Assembly (NCBI RefSeq): GCF_042646605.1
Contig: NZ_JBHRUG010000013.1
Coordinates: 1 to 64,000, forward strand
Length of the DNA: 64,000 nucleotides
Direction of reading: 5' to 3'
Source: Litchfieldella rifensis
GTDB lineage: Bacteria > Pseudomonadota > Gammaproteobacteria > Pseudomonadales > Halomonadaceae
Part shown: positions 24,061 through 33,320 of the stretch, in pieces
Layout of the letters: every line of letters begins with the position of its first letter
How positions within the stretch are numbered: the first letter of the stretch is position 1
Notes under the pieces: generated by a model
Told to the model about the DNA's origin: nothing
What the model saw: only the letters and a program-made list of their open reading frames with translations
Databases searched by the model: none
Made by a program: the position numbers and the translations under genes

Positions 24061-27000
24061 GCAGGCGCTCCCCCTTGGGATCGTAGAAGACATTACTAAC
24101 GATTTCGGCCTCGTGAACTTGTCCATCCGCCATGGGCAGATAGACGGTCTCGCCCATCTTGTGATGGCCGCCCTTGACCACTGCCAGAGCGATGCCGTGT
24201 CCAAGAATGGCGCTGTAATAGCTGGAGGTCACATGGCCAACCATCGGCATGGGAATCGGATGCTTCGAATCGAAGACGATCTGGGCGCCCTCCTCCAGCA
24301 CCACCTTGGGATCCTTGGGCTTGAGCCCCACCAGCTGCTTGCGGTCGCTGCGCTTGGTGTCGGGGCGCGACAGCGCACGCTTGCCGATCCACGAGAACGG
24401 CTTGTCGTAACCGATTGCCCACTGCATACCCAGGTCTTCCGGAGTCACCGAGCCATCGGTGTCCTGGCCGGCGATGATCAGCCCTTTCTCGGCGCGCAGC
24501 ACGTGCATGGTTTCGGTGCCGTAGGGCGTCAGGCCATACTTGTCGCCGTGCTCGAAGAGTGTCTTCCACACGTGCATGGCGTAGTTGGCCTGGACGTTGA
24601 TCTCGTAGGCCAGCTCGCCGGTAAAGGAGATGCGGAAGACCCGTGCCGGTACATCAGCGACCTTCCCTTCACGCCAGTCCATGAACTTGAACTGATCCTT
24701 GTCCAGGTCAATGTCGGTGACTTCCGACAATAACTTCCTGGCATCCGGCCCGGTCACCGTCATGGTCGCCCAGTGGTCGGTAACCGAGGTGAAATACACC
24801 TCGAGCTCCGGCCACTCGGTCTGGTGCCACAGTTCCAGCCACTCCATCACCCCGGCCGCACCGCCGGTGGTGGTGGTCATCAGGAAGTGATTCTCACCCA
24901 GGCAGCTGGTGGTACCGTCGTCCATCAGCATGCCGTCGTCCTTGCACATCAGCCCGTAGCGCACCCGCCCGACAGCCAGCTTGGCCCACTTGTTGGTGTA
25001 GATACGGCCCAGGAACTCACGAGCGTCTGGCCCCTGGATGTCGATCTTGCCCAGGGTCGAAGCGTCCAGGACACCTACCCCCTGGCGGACGGCCAGGCAC
25101 TCCCGAGCCACCGCCTCGTCAAGCGTTTCGAGCTTGCCGTTCACCTGGCGCGGGAAGTACCAGGGACGCTTCCACTGGCCGACGTCCTCGAACTCGGCAC
25201 CGTGCTCCACGTGCCACTGGTGCAGGGCGGTATAGCGCTCGGGATCGAACAGCTCACGGCAGTGACGACCGGCGATGGCGCCGAAGGTCACCGGCGTGTA
25301 GTTGGGACGGAACACTGTAGTGCCCACCTCGGGAATCGTACGTCCCAGGCAGCGCGCGGCGATGGCCATGCCGTTGATGTTGCCAAGCTTGCCCTGGTCG
25401 TTACCGAAGCCCATGGCGGTGTAGCGCTTGACGTGCTCAATGGACTCGAAGCCCTCGCGGGTGGCCAGCTCAATGGCCGCCGCGGTGACGTCGTTCTGCA
25501 GGTCGACGAACTGCTTGGGCGCACGCAGGGTCGGCTTCTCGTGAGGCACCTGGTAGAGCGCGCAGGCGGCTCCTTCCCGGCGGACATCGACCTGGGGTAG
25601 CGCGATGGCCTTGGCCGGGCGGCCTAGGGTATCCAGCGCCCGCAACGCCATGGCGATGCCATCGGCCAACCCTTCGGCCAGATCATGCACCCCCCGGGCG
25701 CTACCGGCGGCGTGCACCCCCTTGACCAGGCTCGGCACGAAGCCGAGGATCGCCTCGTCCCAGGTCGGCCGGGCGCCGGTGTGCGACGCCAGGTGGATCA
25801 CCGGGCTATAACCGCCGGAACTGGCGATGGTATCGCAGGCCAGGGTCTCGGCCTGGCCGGTGACCTTGAAGGCGTCGGCGTCGATGGTAGCGACGAGGGC
25901 GCCGCTCACGCGGGTGCCTCCCTTGGCCTCGAGCACGGCACTGCCGGGGATGACCCGGATGCCGCGGGCGCGGGCCTGCTCGACCAGTTCGCCATCCGGC
26001 GAGGGGCGGGCATCGACGATGGCCACCACCTCGCGACCGGCCTCCTCCCAGTCCAGGGCCGCCCGGTAGGCGTGATCGTTGGTGGTGGAGAGCACCAGCT
26101 TCTGCCCCGGCACCACCCCGTAGCGCCGGATATAGCTGGACACGGCACCGGCCAGCAGGTTGCCCGGCACGTCGTTGTTGCCGTAGACCAGTGGCCGCTC
26201 GTGGGCGCCGGTGGCCAGCAGCACCTGACCGGCGCGAACACGATGCATACGCGAACGTACCTGGCGCCGCCCGTCCTTGATGGGAGCCGTCTCGCCGAGA
26301 TGCTCGGTGCGCCGCTCGTGCAGCGTCACGAAGTGGTGATCATGGTAGCCATTGGCGGTGGTGCGCGGCAGCAGAGTGACGTTGTCAAACCCCGACAACT
26401 CGGCAATCACGTGCTCAGCCCACTGGGCGGCGGGCCGGTGGTCAAGGAGCTCGCGGCTGTCCAGCAGTGAGCCTCCCATCTCCTCCTGCTCGTCGCAGAG
26501 GATCACCCGGACCCCGCTGCGCGCCGCCGTCAATGCCGCGGCCAGGCCAGCCGGTCCCGCACCGATCACCAGCAGGTCACAGTGCTGATGCAGATGATCA
26601 TATTGGTCGGGATCGCGCTCCATTGGACTGCGTCCCAGGCCGGCGCCCTTGCGGATGAACTTCTCGTAGGTCAGCCACATCGAGGCCGGCGCCATGAAGG
26701 TCTTGTAGTAGAAGCCGGGCGGCATGAAGCGTCCGCCCAGCTTGCCGACCAGGCTCATGACATCCCGTTGTACGTTGGGCCAGCCGTTGGTGCTTTGTGC
26801 CGTGAGGCCGTCGAACAGCGCTTGCTGGGTGGCGCGCACGTTAGGCACCTGGGCCGCCTCGGTGCTGCCCAGCTGGACCAGCGCATTGGGCTCCTCGGCA
26901 CCGGTGGCGACGATACCGCGCGGCCGCGAGTACTTGAAGCTGCGGTTGACGATGTCCACCCCGTTGGCCAGCAAGGCCGAGGCCAGGGTATCACCGGCAT

Positions 27001-27097
27001 GGCCCTGGTAGCGCTTGCCATTGAAGGTGAAGCTAAGACGACGGGAACGATCGATGCGACCACCGGCTTGAAGACGATTCGGCTGTTGCTGGCTCAT
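24053..27097 (-). CDS. soxA: Sarcosine oxidase alpha subunit
   Basis: 1014 residues. The N-terminal ferredoxin-like region (FTFNGKRYQGHAGDTLASAL) precedes the dinucleotide-binding motif LLVIGAGPAGLAAAL at residues 175-189. The central oxidoreductase part includes VLLATGAHERPLVYGNNDVPG, and the C-terminal GcvT-like tetrahydrofolate domain begins near residue 640 and ends in a glycine-cleavage T barrel. It oxidatively demethylates sarcosine to glycine, passing the one-carbon unit to tetrahydrofolate and electrons to oxygen. The start overlaps soxD by four bases. Confidence 0.95.
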   Translation of the reverse strand: MSQQQPNRLQAGGRIDRSRRLSFTFNGKRYQGHAGDTLASALLANGVDIVNRSFKYSRPRGIVATGAEEPNALVQLGSTEAAQVPNVRATQQALFDGLTAQSTNGWPNVQRDVMSLVGKLGGRFMPPGFYYKTFMAPASMWLTYEKFIRKGAGLGRSPMERDPDQYDHLHQHCDLLVIGAGPAGLAAALTAARSGVRVILCDEQEEMGGSLLDSRELLDHRPAAQWAEHVIAELSGFDNVTLLPRTTANGYHDHHFVTLHERRTEHLGETAPIKDGRRQVRSRMHRVRAGQVLLATGAHERPLVYGNNDVPGNLLAGAVSSYIRRYGVVPGQKLVLSTTNDHAYRAALDWEEAGREVVAIVDARPSPDGELVEQARARGIRVIPGSAVLEAKGGTRVSGALVATIDADAFKVTGQAETLACDTIASSGGYSPVIHLASHTGARPTWDEAILGFVPSLVKGVHAAGSARGVHDLAEGLADGIAMALRALDTLGRPAKAIALPQVDVRREGAACALYQVPHEKPTLRAPKQFVDLQNDVTAAAIELATREGFESIEHVKRYTAMGFGNDQGKLGNINGMAIAARCLGRTIPEVGTTVFRPNYTPVTFGAIAGRHCRELFDPERYTALHQWHVEHGAEFEDVGQWKRPWYFPRQVNGKLETLDEAVARECLAVRQGVGVLDASTLGKIDIQGPDAREFLGRIYTNKWAKLAVGRVRYGLMCKDDGMLMDDGTTSCLGENHFLMTTTTGGAAGVMEWLELWHQTEWPELEVYFTSVTDHWATMTVTGPDARKLLSEVTDIDLDKDQFKFMDWREGKVADVPARVFRISFTGELAYEINVQANYAMHVWKTLFEHGDKYGLTPYGTETMHVLRAEKGLIIAGQDTDGSVTPEDLGMQWAIGYDKPFSWIGKRALSRPDTKRSDRKQLVGLKPKDPKVVLEEGAQIVFDSKHPIPMPMVGHVTSSYYSAILGHGIALAVVKGGHHKMGETVYLPMADGQVHEAEIVSNVFYDPKGERLHA

Positions 27098-27447
27098 GCC
27101 CGGACTCCTGCTTGCTTTGCGGCTTCTTCCGACGCGGACGGCTGTGTCGCTGCGGGCGCATACGTCTCCGCGGTGATCGACGGCTGCTCACCCATCTTGT
27201 AGGTCTCGAGGATCTCGTAGGTCACCGTGTGCCGCGTGATATTGAAGAACTTGCGGCAACCGACGGCGTGCACCCACAACTCATGGTGGACACCGCGCGG
27301 GTTGTCGCGGAAGAACAGGTAATCGCCCCACTCTTTGTCCGAGCAGGCGTCGGGGTCCGCGGGCCGCATGATGTGTGCCTGACCCTTGGGGTGAAACTCC
27401 TCTTCCTCGCGGTGTTCGCCGCAGTAAGGGCAGTAGATGTAAAACAT
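27094..27447 (-). CDS. soxD: Sarcosine oxidase delta subunit
   Basis: 117 residues. The zinc-site start FYIYCPYCGEHREEEEFH is the SoxD signature; WGDYLFFRDNPRGVHHELWV and GCRKFFNITRHTVT follow. A small zinc-binding structural subunit of heterotetrameric sarcosine oxidase. GAGGAG about 11 bases upstream; the stop overlaps the soxA start. Confidence 0.95.
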   Translation of the reverse strand: MFYIYCPYCGEHREEEEFHPKGQAHIMRPADPDACSDKEWGDYLFFRDNPRGVHHELWVHAVGCRKFFNITRHTVTYEILETYKMGEQPSITAETYAPAATQPSASEEAAKQAGVRA

Positions 27448-27485
27448 GGTGTTTGTTCTCCTCGAGGAGATCGCTAGCGCGGCAA

Positions 27486-27566
27486 GGGCCCCGCAAGGAC
27501 GCTATGAATCCATCCCTGGACGCTCGGCTTTTTCATCCCTGAAAAAGACGCCTTGCTTGGCCCCTT
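27486..27566 (+). repeat. Three-stem intergenic repeat element, copy B
   Basis: Outer stem GCAAGG/CCTTGC, then the hairpins CCATCCCTGG and TTTTTCATCCCTGAAAAA. Same architecture as 9551-9630 with compensating stem changes. It lies in the 155-base gap between soxB and soxD, inside the operon transcript. Confidence 0.65.
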
Positions 27567-27602
27567 CCCCGCTCGCTGATGTTGTTCTGGACCTGATCCT
27601 GG

Positions 27603-28853
27603 TTAGTGAGCTACGCCGGCAGCGCCATGCTCGTCCACCAGGGCACCGGTATTAAAACGATCGATGCTGAACGGCGCGGCAAGGGGATGCATCTCGCCCT
27701 TGGCCAGGGTCGCGGCGAACACATGGCCCGAGCCCGGCGTGGCCTTGAAGCCGCCGGTGCCCCAGCCGCAGTTGAAGAACAGCCCCTTGACCGGCGTCTT
27801 CGACAGGATCGGGCAGGCGTCCGGGCAAGTGTCGACGATGCCGCCCCACTGGCGGTTCATGCGCACCCGCGAGAAGATCGGGAACATTTCGACGATGGCC
27901 TGCAGGGTGTGCTCCACGGTGGGATAGCTGCCGCGCTGGCCATAACCGTTGTAGCCGTCGATGCCGGCGCCGATCACCAGGTCGCCCTTGTCGGTCTGGC
28001 TGATGTAGCCGTGGACATGGTTGGACATCACCACGGTGTCGAGAATCGGCTTGAGCGGCTCGGACACCAACGCCTGCAGCGGATGGGACTCCAGCGGCAG
28101 CCGGAAGCCGGCCATCTTCGCCAGCACCCCGGAGTTGCCGGCCGCCACGCAGCCCACGGTCTTCGCCTCGATGTCGCCGCGGTTGGTGTGCACCCCGTAA
28201 ACGCGGCCATCGCGGATCTTGAAGCCGGTGACCTCGGTGTTCTGCAACAGGTCGACGCCGAGCGCATCGGCAGCCCGTGCATAGCCCCAGGCCACGGCAT
28301 CGTGGCGGGCCACCCCGGCCCTCGGCTGCCAGGAGGCACCCAGGATCGGGTAGCGAGCGTTCTTTGAGCAGTCCATGACCGGGACGATCTCCTGGATCTG
28401 CTCGGGCGTGAGCACCTCGCTGTCGATGCCATTGAGACGATTGGCGTTGACCCGCCGCTGGATGTCACGCATGTCCTGCAGGGTGTGCCCCAGGTTCATC
28501 ACACCGCGCTGGGAGAACATCACGTTGTAGTTGAGGTCCTGCGACAACCCTTCCCACAGCTTCATCGCGTGCTCGTAGAGCGCCGCTGACTCATCCCATA
28601 GGTAGTTGGAGCGCACGATGGTGGTGTTGCGGGCGGTGTTGCCGCCCCCCAGCCAGCCCTTCTCGACCACCGCCACATTACGGATACCGTGCTCCTTGGC
28701 CAGGTAGTAGGCGGTGGCCAGACCATGGCCGCCGCCGCCGACGATGATCACGTCGTACTGCTTCTTGGGCGTGGGATTGCGCCATTGGCGCTCCCAGTTC
28801 TCGTGGTGGCTCAGCGCGTGCTTGACCAGCCCGAAGCCTGAATAACGTTGCAT
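27603..28853 (-). CDS. soxB: Sarcosine oxidase beta subunit
   Basis: 416 residues, the usual SoxB length. FAD-binding motif DVIIVGGGGHGLATAYYLA near residue 35; ARHDAVAWGYARAADALG contains the histidine that carries covalent FMN in the family. The GWGTGGFKATPGSGHVFA region near the end is typical of DAO-fold amine oxidases. Good AGGAGA ribosome binding site. Between glyA and soxD in the canonical glyA-soxBDAG order. Confidence 0.96.
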   Translation of the reverse strand: MQRYSGFGLVKHALSHHENWERQWRNPTPKKQYDVIIVGGGGHGLATAYYLAKEHGIRNVAVVEKGWLGGGNTARNTTIVRSNYLWDESAALYEHAMKLWEGLSQDLNYNVMFSQRGVMNLGHTLQDMRDIQRRVNANRLNGIDSEVLTPEQIQEIVPVMDCSKNARYPILGASWQPRAGVARHDAVAWGYARAADALGVDLLQNTEVTGFKIRDGRVYGVHTNRGDIEAKTVGCVAAGNSGVLAKMAGFRLPLESHPLQALVSEPLKPILDTVVMSNHVHGYISQTDKGDLVIGAGIDGYNGYGQRGSYPTVEHTLQAIVEMFPIFSRVRMNRQWGGIVDTCPDACPILSKTPVKGLFFNCGWGTGGFKATPGSGHVFAATLAKGEMHPLAAPFSIDRFNTGALVDEHGAAGVAH

Positions 28854-28876
28854 ACGGATTCTCCTGACGGATGGAT

Positions 28877-30184
28877 TCAGGCGAGGGACGTCTCGCTAAC
28901 CGCGCCGGTGCCGACCGATGCCGTGCCAGAGACTGGGTGGCGCTCGCAAAGCTCGGCCACCTTCTCGCGCACCTCGTCCTCGACCGCGTCGGTGCTGCGG
29001 CGCTCGGCCAAGACATCGATGATGTCGCAGATCCAGCCGGCTAGTTCGGCGCACTCCGCCTCATCGAAACCGCGGGTGGTCACCGCCGGGGTTCCGAGGC
29101 GCAGCCCGGAGGTCACGAAGGGGCTCTGCGGGTCGTTGGGGACAGTGTTCTTGTTGACGGTGATATGCGCCCGGCCCAGCGCCGCGTCGGCGTCCTTGCC
29201 GGTCACGCCCTGCTGGATCAGCGACACCAGGAACAGGTGGTCATCGGTGCCCCCGGAGACCACGTCGAAGCCACGCTCGACGAACACTTGGGCCATGGCC
29301 TTGGCATTGGCGATCACCTGGGTCTGGTAGCGCACGAAATCCTGGCTCATGGCCTCCTTGAAGGCCACCGCCTTGGCCGCGATCACGTGCATCAGCGGGC
29401 CGCCCTGCTGGCCCGGGAACACGGCACCGTTCAACTTCTTGTACAGCGCCTCGTCGCCGTGGGCGGAGAGGATCAACCCACCGCGCGGGCCGCGCAGGGT
29501 CTTGTGGGTGGTGGTGGTCACCACATGCGCATGCGGCAGCGGGCTGGGGTACAGGCCGGCGGCGACCAGGCCGGCGACATGGGCCATGTCGACCATCAGG
29601 TAGGCACCGACCTCGTCGGCGATGGCACGGAAGCGCCGCCAGTCGACCACCCGGGAATAGGCGGAGAAGCCGGCGATGATCAGCTTGGGCTTGTGGCTGC
29701 GTGCCAGACGCTTGACTTCCTCGTAGTCGATCTCGCTGGTGTCGGGGCTCAGGCCATACTGCACCGCATGGTAGTGCTTACCGGAGAAGTTCGGTGCAGC
29801 GCCATGGGTCAGGTGGCCGCCATGCGCCAGGCTCATACCCAAAACGGTGTCGCCCGGCTTGATTAGTGCCATGAACACCGCGGCGTTGGCCTGAGCGCCG
29901 GAATGCGGCTGGACGTTGGCGTAATCGGCGCCGAACAGGTCGCAGGCGCGCTCGATGGCCAGACGCTCGACCACGTCGACATGCTCGCAGCCGCCGTAGT
30001 AGCGCTTGCCGGGATAGCCCTCGGCGTACTTGTTGGTCAGCTGGGTGCCCTGGGCTTCCATCACAGCGCGGCTGGTGTAGTTCTCGGAGGCGATCAGCTC
30101 GATGTGTGCCTCCTGTCGCGCTACCTCGTCGGCGATGGCGGCGGCTACTTGGGGATCAAAGTCATGAAGGCGTGCATTAGGCAT
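28877..30184 (-). CDS. glyA: Serine hydroxymethyltransferase
   Basis: About 435 residues. The start at 30184 (MPNARLHDF) is set by AAGGAG six bases upstream; the frame continues to 30247. IASENYTSRAVMEAQGT, NKYAEGYPGKRYYGG and the PLP-lysine segment TTTTHKTLRGPRGG are diagnostic. With sarcosine oxidase it converts the glycine and 5,10-methylene-tetrahydrofolate produced from sarcosine into serine. It is the first gene of the sox operon and is probably a second, catabolic copy of glyA; that is inference. Confidence 0.95.
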   Translation of the reverse strand: MPNARLHDFDPQVAAAIADEVARQEAHIELIASENYTSRAVMEAQGTQLTNKYAEGYPGKRYYGGCEHVDVVERLAIERACDLFGADYANVQPHSGAQANAAVFMALIKPGDTVLGMSLAHGGHLTHGAAPNFSGKHYHAVQYGLSPDTSEIDYEEVKRLARSHKPKLIIAGFSAYSRVVDWRRFRAIADEVGAYLMVDMAHVAGLVAAGLYPSPLPHAHVVTTTTHKTLRGPRGGLILSAHGDEALYKKLNGAVFPGQQGGPLMHVIAAKAVAFKEAMSQDFVRYQTQVIANAKAMAQVFVERGFDVVSGGTDDHLFLVSLIQQGVTGKDADAALGRAHITVNKNTVPNDPQSPFVTSGLRLGTPAVTTRGFDEAECAELAGWICDIIDVLAERRSTDAVEDEVREKVAELCERHPVSGTASVGTGAVSETSLA

Positions 30185-30297
30185 AAGTTGCTCCTTGTTA
30201 TTGAATAAGAGTTCGAGAGCCTCATCGAGGAAGTTATCGACCGCCAATGATCAGGACAAATTTGAAATGCTTATGCGGCGATAAGTTGAAAATTCAT

Positions 30298-30327
30298 AAA
30301 AACAAAAGCGAGCCCGGGAGCTCGCTC
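30298..30327 (-). terminator. Rho-independent terminator
   Basis: AGCGAGC-CCGGGA-GCTCGCT stem followed on the minus strand by a T-rich tract. It stands just behind the N-carbamoylsarcosine amidohydrolase remnant and ahead of the glyA promoter region. Confidence 0.8.
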
Positions 30328-30345
30328 TTGCTAGAGTCGATAACG

Positions 30346-30591
30346 TCAGTTCTTGCCAACGGTATTCAGATAATCCACACAGCGATCGACGGATTCGACA
30401 TCAGCGAACTTGGCATCAATATCGAAGAGATTCCAGGCCACGGCACCCGGCACACGATCTCCGATGCACTCCTTGACAGCAATGGTGCGAAAACCATCAG
30501 CCAGGCCGTCGCAGAGGGTGGTGCGCACACAGGCAATCAGATTGAGACCATTGCAGCATGGAACAGGGCTTATGTCAGCCCAAGTTTCAAA
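30346..30591 (-). pseudogene. Remnant of N-carbamoylsarcosine amidohydrolase, C-terminal end
   Basis: An open stretch of 81 codons with no proper start and a stop (TAG) just upstream. From residue 19 it reads ACVRTTLCDGLADGFRT, then CIGDRVPGAVAWNLFDIDAK and FADVESVDRCVDYL, closely resembling the end of N-carbamoylsarcosine amidohydrolase (GDRVPG..QWNLYDID.KFGDVES), including the active-site cysteine before VR.T. The N-terminal two thirds of the usual protein (about 260 residues) are missing. That enzyme ends the alternative N-methylhydantoin route from creatinine to sarcosine. Sitting between the SSS transporter and glyA, it suggests the locus once had both routes. Confidence 0.72.
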
Positions 30592-30663
30592 CTATTCCGA
30601 GGCCTTCTGTATCAATAACTTCACACTTGACATTGAGCTACTTTGTCACTGGACACAAAGCAA

Positions 30664-30690
30664 CTACGGCCGACATGACGCCGACCGTAG
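30664..30690 (-). terminator. Hairpin after SSS transporter gene, probable terminator
   Basis: CTACGG...CCGTAG imperfect stem ten bases behind the transporter stop, followed on the minus strand by TTGCTTTG. The T tract is weak. Confidence 0.5.
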
Positions 30691-30700
30691 CAGAACCATA

Positions 30701-32155
30701 TCAAACACTGAGTTTTTGGAAGGCAGGACGTGGCGTCAGTAGCGAAACCACAATATAGCAAGCTGAGGAGACGACACACCCTGTGAGTGGCCCGATCAGC
30801 CAGCCGACATCCGCAAAGAGCATCATGTACCCACTGGTGCCAAATCCGGCCAGCATGGCCACCAGTGCGCCCCAGGGCGAACCTTGCCAGAAGGTCGATA
30901 TGAACACCGGACCAATCATGCTGGCCAACAATGTGCCTGTGCCGAGAATCCCTAGCCAGGACAGCATGAAGGGTGGTGCGTAGAGCATCATCAACAGTGC
31001 CACTATGCCAAGCCCGAGAACAGCCGCACGATTGATGAATAGTGCCAACGTTGCGCTGCTGATCGAGTCCTTGAACAGTGCCAGTCTCATGTCATGGGAT
31101 GTCGCAGAGGCAACGGTATGCAGCAACGAATTCGCTGTGGACTTCATGGCAAAGATGATGAAGAGCGTAATGATACCCTGCAGGGCGGGATGCATGAAAT
31201 TTTCGAGATAGACCGGCATGGCGTTGTCCGGGTCGGCCAATTCCGGCATTTGCATCCTGACATACAAGCCGACGAGCGGTATCAGGCTCAATAGGGCACC
31301 AAGAATGGCCACGTATATGCCGACCTTGTGGAGCTTGACATCGGGCTTGAAGGCTAGAAATCGAATCGCCATGAACGGCAACACCGCGGCGAAAAGAAAA
31401 GCATAAGGCAGCACCAGGAATACCGTGCCAGGATGATCGCCGTAGTGGGCACCGGTAGTTGGATTGAGCAGCTCCGGGTCGATGGCATTCAGTGAGGCTT
31501 CCCAGGACGACAGGTCCACCGATGTAACTAGCTGGACAACGATTATTACCGCAGCGAGCGCCATACCACATACCATCACCGTGTCTGTCCATGCCACTGC
31601 GGCGAGCCCTCCTAGCATGGTATAGATGATGATGACACCGACCATGAGGGAAGCGCTCTGATTGAGTTCGATACCCAGCCAACTGGCTCCCAGCAGCCCG
31701 ACCGCCTTGATCTGACTGGTCAGGAAGACCAGCAACAAGATGATGGTGATGAAGGCTGCGACCCCTTGTACCACTCGTCCCATGGTCCCGCCGCCGTGGA
31801 TTTGTGCAATATACTCCGGAATGGTATTGCTACCCATGTCGACCGCCTTACGCTGCAGAAAGCGGGCGAAGTACAACACGGCGATCATCATGGCAGGGGC
31901 GAAGAAGAAATTCCCGAGCACCTCGATCGCCCCGAACTGGTAGGTAACGCCGGGTGATCCCATGAAGCCCCATCCGCTGAAGCCGGTCGCCACGATGGTG
32001 CCTGCACCAACGAAGGCACCCAAGGAGCGCCCAGCAACAAGGAATCCCCCTTCGTCCCCCCTCTTCATCATTTTCGATGATAGATAGCCCAGGAATATCA
32101 ATAGACCGAAAGTCAGTATCAGGAGGCCCCAGTTGAACAGCTTGAATGAATCCAC
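30701..32155 (-). CDS. Sodium:solute symporter (SSS family), probable creatine/creatinine or sarcosine uptake
   Basis: 484 residues with about 13 membrane helices (first LLILTFGLLIFLGYLSS). VAGRSLGAFVGAGTIVATGFSGW is the SSS sodium-site region of helix 1, and GGLAAVAWTDTVM the signature of helix 5. It starts with GTG at 32155, seven bases after the stop of a 36-residue membrane peptide whose end supplies the GAGGGG ribosome binding site. The substrate is inferred from neighbours (creatininase, creatinase, sarcosine oxidase), not from sequence. Confidence 0.85.
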   Translation of the reverse strand: MDSFKLFNWGLLILTFGLLIFLGYLSSKMMKRGDEGGFLVAGRSLGAFVGAGTIVATGFSGWGFMGSPGVTYQFGAIEVLGNFFFAPAMMIAVLYFARFLQRKAVDMGSNTIPEYIAQIHGGGTMGRVVQGVAAFITIILLLVFLTSQIKAVGLLGASWLGIELNQSASLMVGVIIIYTMLGGLAAVAWTDTVMVCGMALAAVIIVVQLVTSVDLSSWEASLNAIDPELLNPTTGAHYGDHPGTVFLVLPYAFLFAAVLPFMAIRFLAFKPDVKLHKVGIYVAILGALLSLIPLVGLYVRMQMPELADPDNAMPVYLENFMHPALQGIITLFIIFAMKSTANSLLHTVASATSHDMRLALFKDSISSATLALFINRAAVLGLGIVALLMMLYAPPFMLSWLGILGTGTLLASMIGPVFISTFWQGSPWGALVAMLAGFGTSGYMMLFADVGWLIGPLTGCVVSSACYIVVSLLTPRPAFQKLSV

Positions 32156-32162
32156 GGCTGCA

Positions 32163-32273
32163 TTACCCCTCTTGTCTCTTTCGTTTTATTTCTCGGCATA
32201 AGTAGGCCGCCCCGGCATGAACAATCATGTAGACTGTCAATATTAAGAAGGTCATTAACACCCAGGAATCCAT
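32163..32273 (-). CDS. 36-residue membrane peptide, symporter small accessory protein
   Basis: ATG at 32273 encodes MDSWVLMTFLILTVYMIVHA, then GAAYLCREIKRKRQEG and a stop. One hydrophobic helix with a strongly basic tail (about six K/R in the last nine residues), so the C-terminus should be cytoplasmic. It lies seven bases before the SSS transporter and is probably co-translated. Tiny single-helix accessory proteins are known directly upstream of some SSS and other sodium symporters; assignment to that class is by size, topology and position. Confidence 0.65.
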   Translation of the reverse strand: MDSWVLMTFLILTVYMIVHAGAAYLCREIKRKRQEG

Positions 32274-32413
32274 ATTTCATCCTTTTATTATTGATTAATT
32301 TCAAGAACAAGATGGAGGTCTTGCTCAAAGTCATTCATCAAGGTATTTTATGATTCTTCATGCAACCAATTTGAAAAGCAAATGCAGGCATCACACATGT
32401 CAATGAGGCAATT

Positions 32414-33277
32414 ATGAAGAACATCCCAACAGATCTCTTGAGGACATTCGTAACCATCAAGGACTTGGGAGGCTTCACCAGTGCAGGCGAACTTCTTGGC
32501 CGCTCACAACCGGCCATCAGCCTTCAGGTGAAGAAACTCGAAGAGATCCTGAACACCAAGATTTTCCTGAGAGGCTCGAGCCTGGAGCTAACCGAGGATG
32601 GTGAATATCTCTACGAAGCTGCACGTCAGATCCTTGAGATAAACGATCAGATCATCGCCAAGATCAGGGGAGACAATGTATCTGGTAAAGTTAGACTCGG
32701 CATACCCAACGACTTCGAACTGGCATTTCTCCCCAAGGCGCTACGAAACCTGTCTCGTGTATACCCAAACATTATCGTGGAAGTTGATAGTGAAATCAGC
32801 AAGGTGATACTCCAGCGATATCAGAAGGGTTACTATGATATTGCCTTGGCTATGGAGCGAGCCAAGGTAAATGATGAGAGAGACTCTCGCGACTACCGCC
32901 TGGAAAGCCTGGAATGGGTTTACAAGGATAGTCGACTTATCGACGGATATGATGATCCTATTCCCTTGATCGCTTATCCCCAAGGGTGTGTCTACCGTTC
33001 CATCATGGAAGAGTCCCTACAAGAGCACCACCATCCTTGCCGGTTCATGTATACGAGCACCAGCCTGCTGGGGATATTTTCCGCCGTCGAGGAGGGGCTC
33101 GGCATAACCGCAATGGCGAAATCGGTGATTCCCGAGCACCTGAAGCATGCTGCCAGTTCCAAGAGCCTTCCCGAGCTGGAAAGAGTATGCATCGGTTTAT
33201 ATTACAAGGAGCGGGAGCTCAACATCGCGTCCCGCCACGTGCTTGACTTCCTGCGCTCCGGACTGGCCAATATCTAA
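32414..33277 (+). CDS. LysR-family transcriptional regulator
   Basis: 287 residues. N-terminal winged helix-turn-helix at residues 1-65 (LLRTFVTIKDLGGFTSAGEL, then LGRSQPAISLQVKKLEE). The C-terminal LysR effector domain starts near residue 92 (GKVRLGIPNDFE). It is divergent from the SSS transporter unit and convergent with creatininase, so control of creatinine/creatine uptake or catabolism is likely but unproven. The intergenic 32274-32413 is AT-rich and should hold both promoters and the LysR operator. Confidence 0.9.
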   Translation: MKNIPTDLLRTFVTIKDLGGFTSAGELLGRSQPAISLQVKKLEEILNTKIFLRGSSLELTEDGEYLYEAARQILEINDQIIAKIRGDNVSGKVRLGIPNDFELAFLPKALRNLSRVYPNIIVEVDSEISKVILQRYQKGYYDIALAMERAKVNDERDSRDYRLESLEWVYKDSRLIDGYDDPIPLIAYPQGCVYRSIMEESLQEHHHPCRFMYTSTSLLGIFSAVEEGLGITAMAKSVIPEHLKHAASSKSLPELERVCIGLYYKERELNIASRHVLDFLRSGLANI

Positions 33278-33278
33278 A

Positions 33279-33317
33279 GGGGGCATTGCCGGAGCCTCAC
33301 GGCTGACAATGCCCCCA
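33279..33317. terminator. Shared hairpin between lysR and creatininase genes
   Basis: GGGGGCATTG...CAATGCCCCC long stem between two convergent genes. Neither side has a long T tract, so efficiency is uncertain. Confidence 0.55.
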
Positions 33318-33320
33318 TGC

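Noticed and set aside
30247..30618. Plus-strand frame opposite the N-carbamoylsarcosine amidohydrolase remnant
   Set aside because: The minus frame has strong family similarity and a matching terminator; the plus frame has neither.
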